From contig NC_069102.1 of the NCBI RefSeq assembly GCF_947172395.1, positions 9,826,442 to 9,890,441 of the forward strand: DNA of 64,000 nt, in the 5' to 3' direction. The notes beneath the pieces were generated by a model that saw only the letters and a list, made by a program, of their open reading frames with translations, was not told where the DNA came from and ran no database searches. Both the position numbers and the translations under genes were made by a program. Shown one piece after another: positions 40,318 through 50,094 of the stretch. Numbering within the stretch: position 1 is the stretch's first letter; each line of letters starts with the position of its first letter. This stretch comes from Bicyclus anynana (Eukaryota > Arthropoda > Insecta > Lepidoptera > Nymphalidae).

Positions 40318-40505
40318 ATATATGATAGAAATATAAAATATAGCCTATAGCACTCCCCGATAACGTAGCATTCTACTGGTGAAAGAATTTTTAAAATCGG
40401 TCCAGTAGTTCCGAAGATTACCCCATTTCAAAAAATTGTTACAAACTTACAAACTTACAAACTTACAAACTTACAAACTTTACCTCTTTATAATATTAGT
40501 ATAGA
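40318..40505 (-). mobile_element. HEL2 copy, inverted
   Basis: tatagcactccccgataacg, tagcattctactggtgaaag and cggtccagtagttccgaaga, a run of five acaaacttac-type units, and the 5' end tctttataatattagtatag. The 3' end is blurred. Confidence 0.65.
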
Positions 40506-40546
40506 TATAGATATAGATTAGTTCACATTGACCTTATTCACCCGAA

Positions 40547-40740
40547 TCTATACTAATATTATAAAGCTGAAGAGTTTGTTTGTTTGTTTGTTTGATTGAT
40601 CGCGCTAATCTCAGGAACTACTGGTCCGATTTGAAAATTTATTGCAGTGTTACATTTCCCATATATTATTCCGTGGTTCCCGTTCCCGGTATTCCTACGG
40701 GAAGGGGAACCACGCGGATAGAACACGCGGCGTTAGCTAG
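40547..40740 (+). mobile_element. HEL2, complete
   Basis: Starts TCTATACTAATATTATAAAG after A40546 and ends gcgttagCTAG before T40741. Inserted in the MITE-2 copy between gaccttattcacccgaa and tgtatcataaaaatc. Head-to-head with the copy ending at 40505. Confidence 0.8.
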
Positions 40741-40783
40741 TGTATCATAAAAATCAATATATTCAAACCTAGTCACTATCCCC

Positions 40784-41015
40784 ATTGTAGTTAAATGGGG
40801 ATTTACTATCTAGGCAAATGTATATCTAGCAGTGTTTATCGGCTTTAGCATAGACGTGCAAAATGTAAATACCGTTTAGAGGAGACACGTAATCCAGCAT
40901 CAAGCTTGCGTCACACCAAACGAGCGTAATCCTTCCCACCTGCTAATGGATTGCATGTTTCGCTCCTTGATTCATAGCGCCAGACAGCATTTGCTCACCT
41001 AAATTATCTATACTA
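40784..41015. other. Low-copy DNA
   Basis: gtaatccagcatcaagcttg and gcgtcacaccaaacgagcgt suggest single-copy sequence; no feature assigned. Confidence 0.35.
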
Positions 41016-41137
41016 CGTGCGCTGTAGCATGGTGCGGGTGACAGTTGCCTTATGACGTTCATAGTGCGTTGTAATATAGTGAATTGCGGATTTCAAGAGT
41101 GAAACGAACTGTCACCTGCACCATGCTACAGCGCACG
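41016..41137 (-). mobile_element. MITE-6, 122 bp, 31-bp TIRs
   Basis: TIRs 41016-41046 (cgtgcgctgtagcatggtgc...) and 41107-41137 differ at one position. The 60-bp interior gccttatgacgttcatagtg...tttcaagagtgaaacg is the inverse of the REP-X core at 36919-37010. This defines the mobile unit inside REP-X. Confidence 0.8.
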
Positions 41138-41154
41138 CACTGTATATGGGTGCG

Positions 41155-41220
41155 ATGGTGCGAGCTTGGAGTTTCTCTGCGTGATCGAATCAATATGAGG
41201 AAATCCGCAGATAAACCAAA
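41155..41220 (+). mobile_element. RTE1 internal fragment
   Basis: cgagcttggagtttctctgc, gtgatcgaatcaatatgagg and aaatccgcagataaaccaaa match RTE1 upstream of the WAGHIV block (compare 59730-59770). Confidence 0.6.
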
Positions 41221-41692
41221 GTATAAACTACCAGTGACCCAAACGCAGAGGTAAAATAAGTCTGCTGGAAAATAAGTAAATTTTGCCACAATTCATTTTT
41301 GCCACCCTTCATTTTTACCGCTGTGGGCAAATGCCTCGCTTGCTGATCGGGACCAATTCGCAGCCAAGATCTAACATATCGTTAAATAAAAAGTATAATA
41401 AATAATTACCAAATAATAATAACTTTTAGACATCAATCTATTATCCTGCAGGAATAGGCAGGAATTTTCTGCGTCATTACGCAGCCGACCAAGTAAAGAA
41501 GCGTGTCACGAATGACTGATATGAATTGCAGGAGAACAGCGGGTTGAGTTACTCTGATACCACAGAACAATGTATACTGGATGTGATAACATTTATACTT
41601 TAGGTACTATTAACTAAACCTGTGCAACAGGCGTTTTTATTTTAATTACAGTTTGCCAGTTGAAAAGTCCGTCTGATGCTTCTTCCCCTACA
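41221..41692. other. Low-copy DNA
   Basis: No gene or element. 41430-41570 (cctgcaggaataggcaggaa, gcgtcattacgcagccgacc) is GC-richer. Confidence 0.35.
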
Positions 41693-42102
41693 AAAGGAGA
41701 TGGTCCAAAATTGTATGGAGCCCAGGATCAGTCAAAGTGGCGGAGATAAAAGAAAATATTTTTTTTAACTATTTTTGATTATACAAATCTACGAATTTAC
41801 TTTAATTCTTTCGAAATAATATTTATTATCTCCAAAGAAATGCAACACTAATGTGGGTAATAATGGCGGATTGATGACGTTTTCAACGCAGTAGTCGATT
41901 TGACGTTTGCTGTCAATTGTCATGTCATAGTTGCTGTATCGGCGCCATTTTGATATAACTCAATAATTTGGGTTTTAATTTTATTTATTTATGTTTATTT
42001 AGTTAGATTAATTCACTTATTTAGATTTTAATAAAACCCTTGTATTTTTTAAATTTTGATGATACGGGGTACAAGAGTGGACTGAAATGGACCACTTCCT
42101 TT
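41693..42102 (+). mobile_element. MITE-1, copy 2
   Basis: TIRs aaaggagatggtcc and ggaccacttccttt match at 12 of 14 positions. Collinear with 4794-5190, including aatggcggattgatgacgtt and ttgacgtttgctgtc, with small indels. 410 bp, non-coding. Confidence 0.8.
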
Positions 42103-42536
42103 ACCCCGTTCTAATGTTGCCTTGAATCCATAAAAGTTATACTTATGTTGTATATGAGGCCTATCAAATTAATGTGGCGAAGGTTGCCTTGTTAAATTTA
42201 AATTCATTCATTCACTAACAGCCTATGTTAACGGGCTAGCCCTCTACTTCGTTCCGTAAAGCCCATTGTTAACCAAAGGCGTAACGTCAACTTTGCAATG
42301 TTATCTATCTACTCTATAATATCCACGAAGGTTTGCCATTACATTAGGCACCGAATGACATGTTTTACCTATAATCTAAATGTTGATGAGTTATCATTAA
42401 ATAAATAGTGAATACGAAATCACGTGACTTAAGAATTACTAACAGTAAGTAGGTAGTTTTGGTAAATTTCATTTAATTATGTCCACTTACAAAGTTAGTA
42501 AACTGGCCTGCAGGTCTCTCTCGTCAGAGTATATTA
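42103..42536. other. No feature seen
   Basis: Low-copy DNA; gttaacgggctagccc and gcccattgttaacc near 42228-42281 form a loose inverted repeat. Confidence 0.4.
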
Positions 42537-42730
42537 TTAACTGACTTAAAAAAATACTATTTATTTCTTTTTTTATATTTATTACCTCATAACTTCGTCA
42601 TTTACTAACCAATTTTGAAACACCTTTTTTTCTGTTTAAAAGAGTACACTCGTATTTCCAGATTAGTCCCACTCCATTTTCATGAAAATCAGTTTAGTGA
42701 TTTTGTGTTAAAATCAAAATAACTGAAATA
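42537..42730 (-). repeat. REP-F, copy 2 (inverted)
   Basis: ttacctcataacttcgtcat, ccaattttgaaacacc, gattagtcccactccatttt and catgaaaatcagtttagtga are the inverse of the 2505-2680 order. Confidence 0.55.
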
Positions 42731-43011
42731 TGTATTTAAAGTCAGTTCCATTTTTATGTTAAAAAGGTTATTGAATATTTTATTTGTATGTGATTCACGC
42801 TTCCATAGCGATCGTTAATTCCATTTTCTAAATTCAGTGAGAATTATGAGGTGGGTGTTGTGGACATTACGTATTCAGGACACCGGCATTGGCTAATATT
42901 GGGTTGATGGAAACTACGTGCCGTGTCGAACATTTTGCATTTACATTATATTTTGATAAACCCTCTACGTAGCGCTGTATGTACGTACTACTACGGCTAC
43001 GTACCTACGTA
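42731..43011. other. No feature seen
   Basis: Low-copy DNA with several tacgtac words at 42967-43012. Confidence 0.35.
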
Positions 43012-43232
43012 CGGCTGGTGGGAGGCTATGGCCGTGGCTAGTTACCACCCTACCGGCAAAGACGTACCGCCAAGCGATTTAGCGTTCCGGTACGATGCCG
43101 TGTAGAAACCGAAAGGGCTGTGGATTTTCATCCTCCTCCTAACAAGTTAGCCCGCTTCCATTTTAGACTGCATCATCACTTATCATCAGGTGAGATTGTA
43201 GTCAAGGGCTAACTTGTAAAGAATAAAAAAAA
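43012..43232 (+). mobile_element. SINE2, 5'-truncated
   Basis: cggctggtgggaggctatgg to aacttgtaaagaataaaaaa. The tRNA-like head is missing; the rest is well preserved. Confidence 0.85.
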
Positions 43233-43370
43233 TGTGGCATTATAAAATATTAAATATTCTGAATTCAAATTCGTAATAATTTATTTTAAATTTATTTATT
43301 TATTTACTGACGACATTCTTCATATTATTGACTAGCGTTGCTGTATCGGATCTCTAGCCTTGTCGTATAT

Positions 43371-43432
43371 GTAATAAAAACGTCGGCCAAGTGCGTGTGT
43401 CAGGCTACGTGAGATATAGGGTTCCGCAGCTG
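43371..43432 (+). repeat. CGGCCAAGTGCG / GGGTTCCG repeat
   Basis: aaaaacgtcggccaagtgcg and gagatatagggttccgcagc: a short repeat I recall as widespread in Lepidoptera. Inverted relative is at 38640-38690. Confidence 0.5.
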
Positions 43433-43991
43433 TACCTACGTCAACAATGCCGACAAAGAATGGTTAGATTAGGTTAGGTTAGATTTTTGGTTGACCAACT
43501 ACAACTCTTTAAATTTTAAGTAGTGATACTTTTCCTCTTAATTTTATTTTACTTCTATGCATTTTCACGTATCCATCACGTATAAACAACCTTTTAGCTG
43601 GTAGAGGGGCGGGACGGGATATTATTTCAAAAACAGATGCCTAAATTTTTTTAGGTCTCTAACCATGTCGTAAGGCGCTCTACGAAGTTACTTATCGCTA
43701 TTTGGTATCTGTGTTAATGTTTATTTCTATAATTTAGAAATTATCCCCAAAATGTTGGTAAAATAGTTTAAATGTTAGTAATAAAATAGTAATATCCTTT
43801 TTTTTGTGCACAAAAAGAGTGTGTGTCAGCTCCGACGCACGAATAGAGTTTACTTTTTCAAATGGTCTGTCTAAATAGGTGTGTGTTACCACGCCACACA
43901 CATGTGCCTGCTGTTGGCGGCAGCGCATGGTGAAAGGTGCGCAGAATAGGTTGCGTACAAACACGTAACGCTGTCATTCGTTTATCGAATT
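43433..43991. other. Low-copy DNA
   Basis: No gene. ttagattaggttaggttaga at 43463-43482 contains two telomere-like TTAGG units. Confidence 0.4.
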
Positions 43992-44540
43992 TTATTGCCC
44001 ATATTTTTTTCATACCTACCTAGGCTATTATATGAAAAATCGATTCTTAGGGAGTAAACTCCAAAAATAGTTTATAGTTATTCTAGTAGTGCGAGAGCTG
44101 CGCCGCCAAACCTTCATATTCATATTTCTGAGGTTTTCCGGAAATCTTCCAGGAGTAAGCTAACTTCTGTATTTCTTTTCTTCAAAATTTTAGGTTTGGT
44201 AGTTTCGGAGAAAAGGGGGGGAAATTGTCTATTTTCTTGAATAACTTGGAAACTATCTATTTCAAAATTACAAGAAAAAAATATATTTGAAATCCTCTTA
44301 CTAACTTCCTTTGTTAGATGTATCACATGATGCAGTTTAAAAAGTTTTTTTTTAAATTTTCCATCTTGCACCCCAAAAGTAACCTTCATATTCAAAAAAA
44401 TCATGTTTCTGAGGTTTTTTACTGCCCATATTTCATTCATACATATGAAAAATCGATTCTTAAGGAGTAAACTCCAAAAATAGTTTATAGCTCTTCTAGT
44501 AGAGCTAGAGCTGCGCCGCGGACAGGTGGGCAATATGAGC
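43992..44540. repeat. Unclassified unit with A-B...B-A terminal duplications
   Basis: A block of about 105 bp (gcccatattttt, tatgaaaaatcgattctta, ggagtaaactccaaaaatag, agagctgcgccgc) occurs at 43996-44107 and 44423-44519. A second block (accttcatattca...tttctgaggttttt) lies inside each, at 44108-44135 and 44384-44421. The 141-codon minus frame 44120-44545 spans it, the longest frame of the window, but it is lysine/isoleucine-rich low-complexity with no recognisable domain. Confidence 0.55.
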
Positions 44541-44969
44541 AGCATGAAGCTATCGACAAAACTATCGACGTTGAGTGATAGTGTGCGATAGGAACGCTGT
44601 TACCTGAGATTAGTTTGCTGTTACCACATTTTTAACTGACAATTTTCCATTCAAACTATTCATGCTCCTCTTATAGTAAAAGCGAAGTTGTAGTTTATCC
44701 AAAACAAGAACAAGTTTCTTTCTAGTTTAAATATTTTATAAACATATTGATACCTTGAAACCACAGCCATATTGTCAGAGAAACGATGACTTCATTCTTC
44801 AAACTATGACTACTTGTATATACATATGTTATCTGTGCTATGACTTAAAAGCTAAAGAATAGGTTTTTTTATGCAAATGCGCCTGTTGCAGACATATTAC
44901 CTCATCCTTGCTTTTTATCACTTAAAGTATTTACATTAAAATAAAGAATCTATTCATGCATTTAATGTA
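44541..44969. other. No feature seen
   Basis: AT-rich low-copy DNA. Confidence 0.4.
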
Positions 44970-45052
44970 AAGGTACTTTTACACATGCTGTATTCTCCAT
45001 ACGAGCATGTTTATCATTAGTTTACATTTGCTAGCGATAAGCATGCTCGTTT
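44970..45052 (+). mobile_element. MITE-7 end
   Basis: aggtacttttacacatgctg, attctccatacgagcatgtt and tagtttacatttgctagcga are the inverse of 37100-37193. Outer terminus ggtacttttacacatgct. Confidence 0.5.
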
Positions 45053-45069
45053 GTTTGGAAGTTCATGCA

Positions 45070-45270
45070 AGATGGAGGATAAGGAGGAGTATGAGAATCC
45101 ATACTCATTTCGGTTTCTACACGACATCATAACGCTATCGCTTGGCGGTACGTCTTTGCCGGTATGATGGTAACTTGCCACGTCCAAAGCCTTCTCAATC
45201 GGCCCAGCTGGGGATCGAACCCAGGACCTCCGTCTTGTAAATCCACCGCGCAATGCGCCACGGAGGCCGT
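45070..45270 (-). mobile_element. SINE2, inverted, 3' end missing
   Basis: Head gcgcattgcgcggtggattt-type on the minus strand with B box complement ggggatcgaacccagg; stops before the gttagcccgcttcc block. Confidence 0.8.
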
Positions 45271-45569
45271 GTAAGTTTGTTCTCTATGTAACTCAAACTA
45301 CACGCCTATATGACTCTACTAGCCCCATAATAATTTTAATCTACTTATCTAACACTGTTTCAAACATAACTTTAAAATGGGAAAATTTCCGAGAATTTTA
45401 AAACCATGTTCCCCAAACTTAATCCTAGCGGTGCATGTGTAAGATATTGTAAAACTTTAACCGTTAACTTTGTCGGCTTGCAATTGAACTTTTGCTCGAG
45501 AATTTTACGGCTTTAACGGTTTTCTGGATATTGACGAACTTTGGGGTTAGTAATCGAGTTCTTCTATAG
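45271..45569. other. No feature seen
   Basis: Low-copy DNA. Confidence 0.35.
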
Positions 45570-45720
45570 ACAAAAGGTAAGATAATAGATTATTATTAAA
45601 CTTGGTTAGGGAATTCAAATTAGCTTCTTTAATAAATCTCTCTCGTAATTTAAATTTTAAGTTCTCGACTTTAGTTATCACCATTAAATCAAGACATAAC
45701 TTGACACCAGTACATGAAAA
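45570..45720 (+). mobile_element. LINE-T 3' UTR fragment
   Basis: aatttaaattttaagttctc, gactttagttatcaccatta match LINE-T at 1565-1615. The cgtttcgaaag block and tail are lost. Confidence 0.4.
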
Positions 45721-45869
45721 TTATCCTACGAATCCTACGATAAAAAGTATCAAGTCAAGAGTCAAGCATTTATTAAACTATTTTTTTTCCATTTATTATC
45801 TATGTCTAGCATCTGCATTTGAACATCGTAGTAGCCTTGTTATGAGAAGGCCTATCCCATGTCATGAGT

Positions 45870-46322
45870 TATTAAAACAAGACGACTACTATTAGGTAGA
45901 TGCAAATGCTATTAATACACAAAATGATTGTAATCGCCGCGTTGCAGCGACTTTCGGTACGGACGGCTTCAATGTGCTCATGGCGTTCGAGCCTTCCACA
46001 TCTCTTGTTGTGTTATTCTCTATGGGTTACTTGGGATAGGCGGGGAGAGTGACTTGAAAAAGGGGAGTGTTAGATATCTGTGAAAGGCGCCTTTAATCCT
46101 ACACACATCGTTCACAAGTGTGTGACTTCACTCAACGTCATTCTCTGCCATTCTAGGTTCTTATTTTGGTTACAGTTTGATTTGTTAATTAAGTCCTGTC
46201 AAATGTTGTGAATCATAACCTTTGTTCGACATTAGTTTTCTTATTTTTGTAATCACTTGAGTCTGCTAAAAGGATGTGTATTAATATCATTCGAACCTAA
46301 TAGTAGTCGTCTTGTTTTAATA
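45870..46322. mobile_element. TIR element (453 bp) containing REP-R
   Basis: Outer arms tattaaaacaagacgactac... (45870-45897) and their exact 28-bp inverse (46295-46322); further in, tattaatacaca is inverted as tgtgtattaata, so the TIR is about 55 bp with a small indel. The interior 45932-46281 is REP-R copy 2. The perfect outer arms suggest recent activity. No transposase. Confidence 0.8.
45932..46281 (+). repeat. REP-R, copy 2
   Basis: Collinear with 27529-27880 from atcgccgcgttgcagcgact to gagtctgctaaaa. Differences are scattered substitutions and short indels. Confidence 0.75.
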
Positions 46323-46768
46323 TCCCAGTTTAGGTAAAATATCCCCGTTTAGGTAAAATGTGTAATCGTACACAAACATCTACATATTTTCGCAATATTA
46401 GTAATATTAGGTATACATAGGTTGTCTGCAAGCCCAAGTTAGATAAGCCACGGAATGTAATTGACAAATTAATTGAACTCCACCACACCGAAGTGACGCG
46501 AATCATAAAAACATTTCAAAAGCCCGCCCGCCTTTGTTTTCTGTCTACGTAATTATCTCTCGGCACATAACGGGAATCCGGTAATAAGAGAGAAACCCGC
46601 TATAATGAACGCTACAATGAGCTGTATCGATCCGAGGTGCGATGCTGGGCGACCTACTGGGAGATAACGTCGTTAGCTAAAGTTCCTGCAACCCGTATAC
46701 ACCTGTTCCGATTTAATAAGCACTGCGTCTAATGTACAGTGTCAATCATCTTAATGATGATATGTAGT
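46323..46768. other. Low-copy, GC-richer DNA
   Basis: 46480-46740 has no repeat match (ctccaccacaccgaagtgac, agcccgcccgcctttgtttt, gatccgaggtgcgatgctgg). Candidate conserved non-coding DNA; no frame of note. Confidence 0.35.
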
Positions 46769-46845
46769 TTTTTTTATTCTCTACAAGTTAGTCCTTGACT
46801 ACAATCTCACCTGATGGTAAGTGATGGAAGCTGGCAAACTTGTTT
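46769..46845 (-). mobile_element. SINE2 3' fragment
   Basis: ttttttattctctacaagtt, agtccttgactacaatctca, cctgatggtaagtgatgg, then an internally deleted gctggcaaacttgtt. Confidence 0.7.
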
Positions 46846-46951
46846 GGTTTTGTAGATGCATAATTCATGTAACGATGTAAAGGAAATGAGAGGCTTTTTT
46901 ATTTGGTGCCAAGTTGGCCCTTACCTGCGTTCTCACCAGCTCCTACCAAGA

Positions 46952-47070
46952 GGCACGTCGATTCTCTTTCTACGATCGCTAACGCTTTGAAAACTAGAAA
47001 GATGTATGGCAATCTAGATCGCGTGACCTGTCGATAGCAAATGTCATTCCCATACATCTTTCTAGTTTTC
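46952..47070 (+). repeat. REP-Q, copy 2, with foldback
   Basis: cacgtcgattctctttctac and gtgacctgtcgatagcaaat as in copy 1. gaaaactagaaagatgtatg at 46989-47009 is exactly inverted at 47050-47070 (21-bp arms, 40-nt loop). In copy 1 the inverse arm is absent. Confidence 0.75.
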
Positions 47071-47325
47071 GAAGTAGGCGTAGCATGCGACCAACGACAT
47101 AATATCTGGTAAAGAGAAATAAACAAAATGTCGACCAATGACGGCAGAGTAGTTCCAATCCCGACTTCCATCTCTTTAATATCAACACGTGTTTGTTTTT
47201 TGCTTACTACACTTACCTATGGTAGGACCTTGAGTTGAGAAACTCTTAGCTCTTATAAAGTATTGTAAATTAGAAAGAAAGACAGAAAGGAAGATTTTTT
47301 ATTTGGCACATACACACACAATTGG
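47071..47325. other. No feature seen
   Basis: Low-copy DNA. Confidence 0.35.
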
Positions 47326-47579
47326 TCGCGAAGCTGAAACAGCTACGGGCGGGGCACATAGTTCGAAGAGCCGATGGCCGTTTTGGTCCCAAGGTGCTGG
47401 AATGGCGACCCCGCACTAGAAAGCGCAGTGTTGGTCGACCCCCCACAAGGTAGACTGTCGAGATCAAGCGAGTCTCAGGTATTCACTGGATGCAGATGGC
47501 TCAGTATCGTGATGTTTAGAAGTCCCTACAAAAGGCAGTGGACGTCCATCGGTTTACATGATCATGATGATGATGATGA
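47326..47579 (+). mobile_element. RTE1 3' end, pseudogenised
   Basis: gcggggcacatagttcgaag, gaatggcgaccccgcactag, ttcactggatgcagatggct, gtggacgtccatcggtttac followed by gatgatgatgatgac. The WTSIG* terminus lost its stop (ggtttac), and gcctatgtcctgca is deleted. Confidence 0.8.
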
Positions 47580-48461
47580 CACACACAGAAATAACACCAA
47601 AAAACACAGTAACTAAAATGAAAAGATATCAAATGTGTATAGGTGGTTTGGCCTTCAAAGGGTCTTAGACCATAGAAACTTTTTGAAGCAAAAGGGAACT
47701 CAAACCTATTAAATATCGCTATTATATCCTTTTACTTGGCTATAGGAAGGAGATTTATCGTCTCCCGTGTAATAAATACCGGCCACACAAAAAGATCAAT
47801 TTGTACCAAGCATTTTGATGGTATTAAGTGTGAAATTGAATGATATTTTACTCCATTACTCAAATACGTTATTTGATATTCCAAATGAATACAATTTTCG
47901 AAGTAACGTGATACCAATTGAGTTCTCCTTCTTATTATACGGACTTTTTTGTCATGAAATATTACTTTTTCTTCGTTATAAGTAAAGTAACTTTTATTTA
48001 TCAAGTGTCTTTTGTTTTAAAGCTTTTATTCTTGACCTCTTCCCAGTATCAAAAGCTAATTTAACTAGACAATAATTTGATCAATAACTTTAAGAGTTTG
48101 AAATTATCGTACTTGTTTCCTTAAAATTGACATTGAAATGGTAAAAATAACTTCCAGCAGGCAAATTCACTAACTTTGACGTATGTTAGTTGATATAAGC
48201 GAAATTGAGATCCTTTGTAACAAATGTCATCCGGTGCTTACTGACGACCCTATCATATAGTGGATAGATGATATTTGTCAGTTGATTAGATGTTTATTTT
48301 AATCGGTTGATGAAGACCAAACCAGAAAGAATGAAAGAAAGTTAGTTTATTGGACACACAACCACACACGAGGACAACAAAAAAAACTAAGAAAACTAAA
48401 ATTAAAGCATATTATATTTTACAGAAAGAGAGCTTGCAATATACATACTGCATTGTCTTTT
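47580..48461. other. Low-copy DNA
   Basis: No gene or element. A 90-codon minus frame at 47732-48004 has no domain. Confidence 0.4.
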
Positions 48462-48676
48462 GACGGCCTCCGTGACACAGTGGTATGCGCGGTGGATTTA
48501 CAAAATGGAGATCCTGGGTTCGATTGACGTTTTCTGAATGGGCCTAGGTCTGGCTGGTGGGAGGCTTCAGCCGCGGCTAATTACTACTACTACCGGCAAA
48601 GACGTCGTGTAGAAACCGAAAGGAGTGTGGATTTTCATCCTCCTCCTAACATGTTAGCCCGCTTTCATCTTAGGTT
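48462..48676 (+). mobile_element. SINE2, 3'-truncated
   Basis: Head ggcctccgtgacacagtggt, B box gggttcgattg; ends gcccgctttcatcttagg. The last 60 bp with the A-rich tail are missing, which is unusual for a retroposed SINE and implies later deletion. Confidence 0.8.
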
Positions 48677-48763
48677 CTTCAGATTAGTTCTTTTTAATTT
48701 AACAAATTGAAAGAATTTTTTATGTCTGATACAGTTTGTGGTGAAATTCAAAAAGAAAGTTTC

Positions 48764-48835
48764 GAACCCATACGGGGCCCTTAGCCATGAGCTGGTTCTT
48801 GCAACGCGGCACGATCCAAACTGCAACGCACCGGA
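48764..48835 (+). repeat. REP-U, copy 3
   Basis: tttcgaacccatacggggcc, cttagccatgagctggttct, tgcaacgcggcacgatccaa, actgcaacgc. Short, and lacking the left part tcggagtatgcccgac. Confidence 0.6.
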
Positions 48836-49702
48836 TAAATAAATATAAACTCACTTGTGTGAAAACGAAGCAATTTGTATACTTCATCATTCACTAACGA
48901 GGGTTCCAACTGTGTCTCATTTCACCCACATCCTGGACTACGGACATTTTTCTTCATTCCCAGGCAGTCTGTGTTCGCATTAATCTTTTTCAATTTCAAT
49001 ACAACCGTCCCCGTCGCTCTTTAACACACTCCAATATATCGCGCTCGCTCTATCTCTTCGCGATTTTTTGCAAAATAAAGTAAAACACACACCGCAGCTA
49101 GACCATTTTCCTTAATCGTAAATTGTATTTAACCTTTTAATTAAACATTTTCGTGGGACGCACGGTAATTAGTTGCTCAAACTTTTCCATAAATAAATTC
49201 GCATTTTGCTTAAACGTTAAGGGAAAGCCACATTTTGTGCATTTGACGTGGTTAATCTTTTTATACACCTAAAATATTTAATGAACATGACGACGTTACG
49301 TTCATAGTTTCAGTAGCGTATTTAAGGGCCTACTTACATTATTAAATTTAGACGGACTTATGACATATAGGACGTATGAGTACAAGTAATTCTTGTACTC
49401 ATACGGTTTTGATAACATTTTGTATTTAGTACACGTTTTTGCTACTTTAATTTAACAATTTAAATTGTTTTAATAAAAGACATATGTAAGCGTAAATATA
49501 CATGTATAATAGTAACCCAGTTTTGAAAAACTTATATATAATTATATTGTTTCGTAAAGCTTTCGATTTTTGGATTAGGGTCTGATATACGTACGGTACG
49601 GTATAGAAATTGTGTTTCTCACAGTGGAACCCTGACGTTGCTTGTACACTCGAAAGCCCTAAGCAACGGAGGAGAGGTTTTATTTGTATGAAGTATTAAG
49701 TA
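48836..49702. other. Low-copy DNA
   Basis: No gene or element; 48895-49270 has mixed composition (ccgtccccgtcgctctttaa, gcgctcgctctatctcttcg). Confidence 0.4.
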
Positions 49703-49894
49703 CTAGCTGTGCCGCGCGGATTCACACGCGTGGTTCCTGTTCCCGTAAGAATACGGGAATAATATATAGCCTATAGCCTTCCTCTATAAATGGGCTATCT
49801 AATACTGAATTTTTCAAATCGGACCAGTAGTTGCTGAGATTAGCGTGTTCAATCAAACAAACAAACTCTTCAGCTTTATAATATTTGTATAGAT
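49703..49894 (-). mobile_element. HEL2, inverted, complete
   Basis: CTAG at 49703 followed by ctgtgccgcgcggattcaca; the body has cctatagccttcctctataa and cggaccagtagttgctgaga; 5' end tataatatttgtataga at 49894 with T next. Confidence 0.8.
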
Positions 49895-49903
49895 TAATCA
49901 GAT

Positions 49904-50094
49904 CACATCAGTGTGTATTTTTGTTCCTTCTTTGTGCAGTGGTTACTAAAGCGATTTGGCTGAAATTCATAATGGAAATAGATTTTATTCTGGATTAACA
50001 CATAGGCTGCTTTTCATCCCGGAAAAATTCATGGTTCCCACGGGATTTGTGAAAAACTGAATTCCACGCTGACGAAGTCACGAGCGTCCGCTAG
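49904..50094 (+). mobile_element. HEL1, complete length
   Basis: Probable start TCACATCAGTGTG after A49903 (5' zone shortened). Body gcgatttggctgaaattcat and ggattaacacataggctgct; ends gacgaagtcacgagcgtccg plus CTAG, T next. Nine bp from the previous HEL2. Confidence 0.75.

Larger units (their letters stand above)
37689..40783 (+). mobile_element. MITE-2 copy expanded by nested insertions
   Basis: Parts at 37689-37907 (agggatgatgacag, gcgatcattactttcggagc, tgtaaggaagctaaaac), 39054-39160 (tttcatataattacgataaa, tatccagacaatctttg), 40513-40546 (cacattgaccttattcaccc) and 40741-40783 (aaaatcaatatattcaaacc, tagtcactatcccc) are collinear with the uninterrupted copy at 58424-58883. Three later insertions lie between them. 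Confidence 0.85.

Noticed and set aside
40441..40490. Regular acaaacttac units as a possible CRISPR-like array
   Set aside because: Contiguous 10-bp units without spacers, inside the variable zone of HEL2; eukaryotic context.
43992..44525. Small LTR retrotransposon (TRIM) with 105-bp LTRs
   Set aside because: The inner B blocks are in mirrored order, and no primer-binding site, polypurine tract or flanking duplication was found.
44120..44545. 141-codon minus-strand frame, longest in the window
   Set aside because: Low-complexity, no domain, spans the duplicated blocks of an unclassified repeat; not called as a gene.
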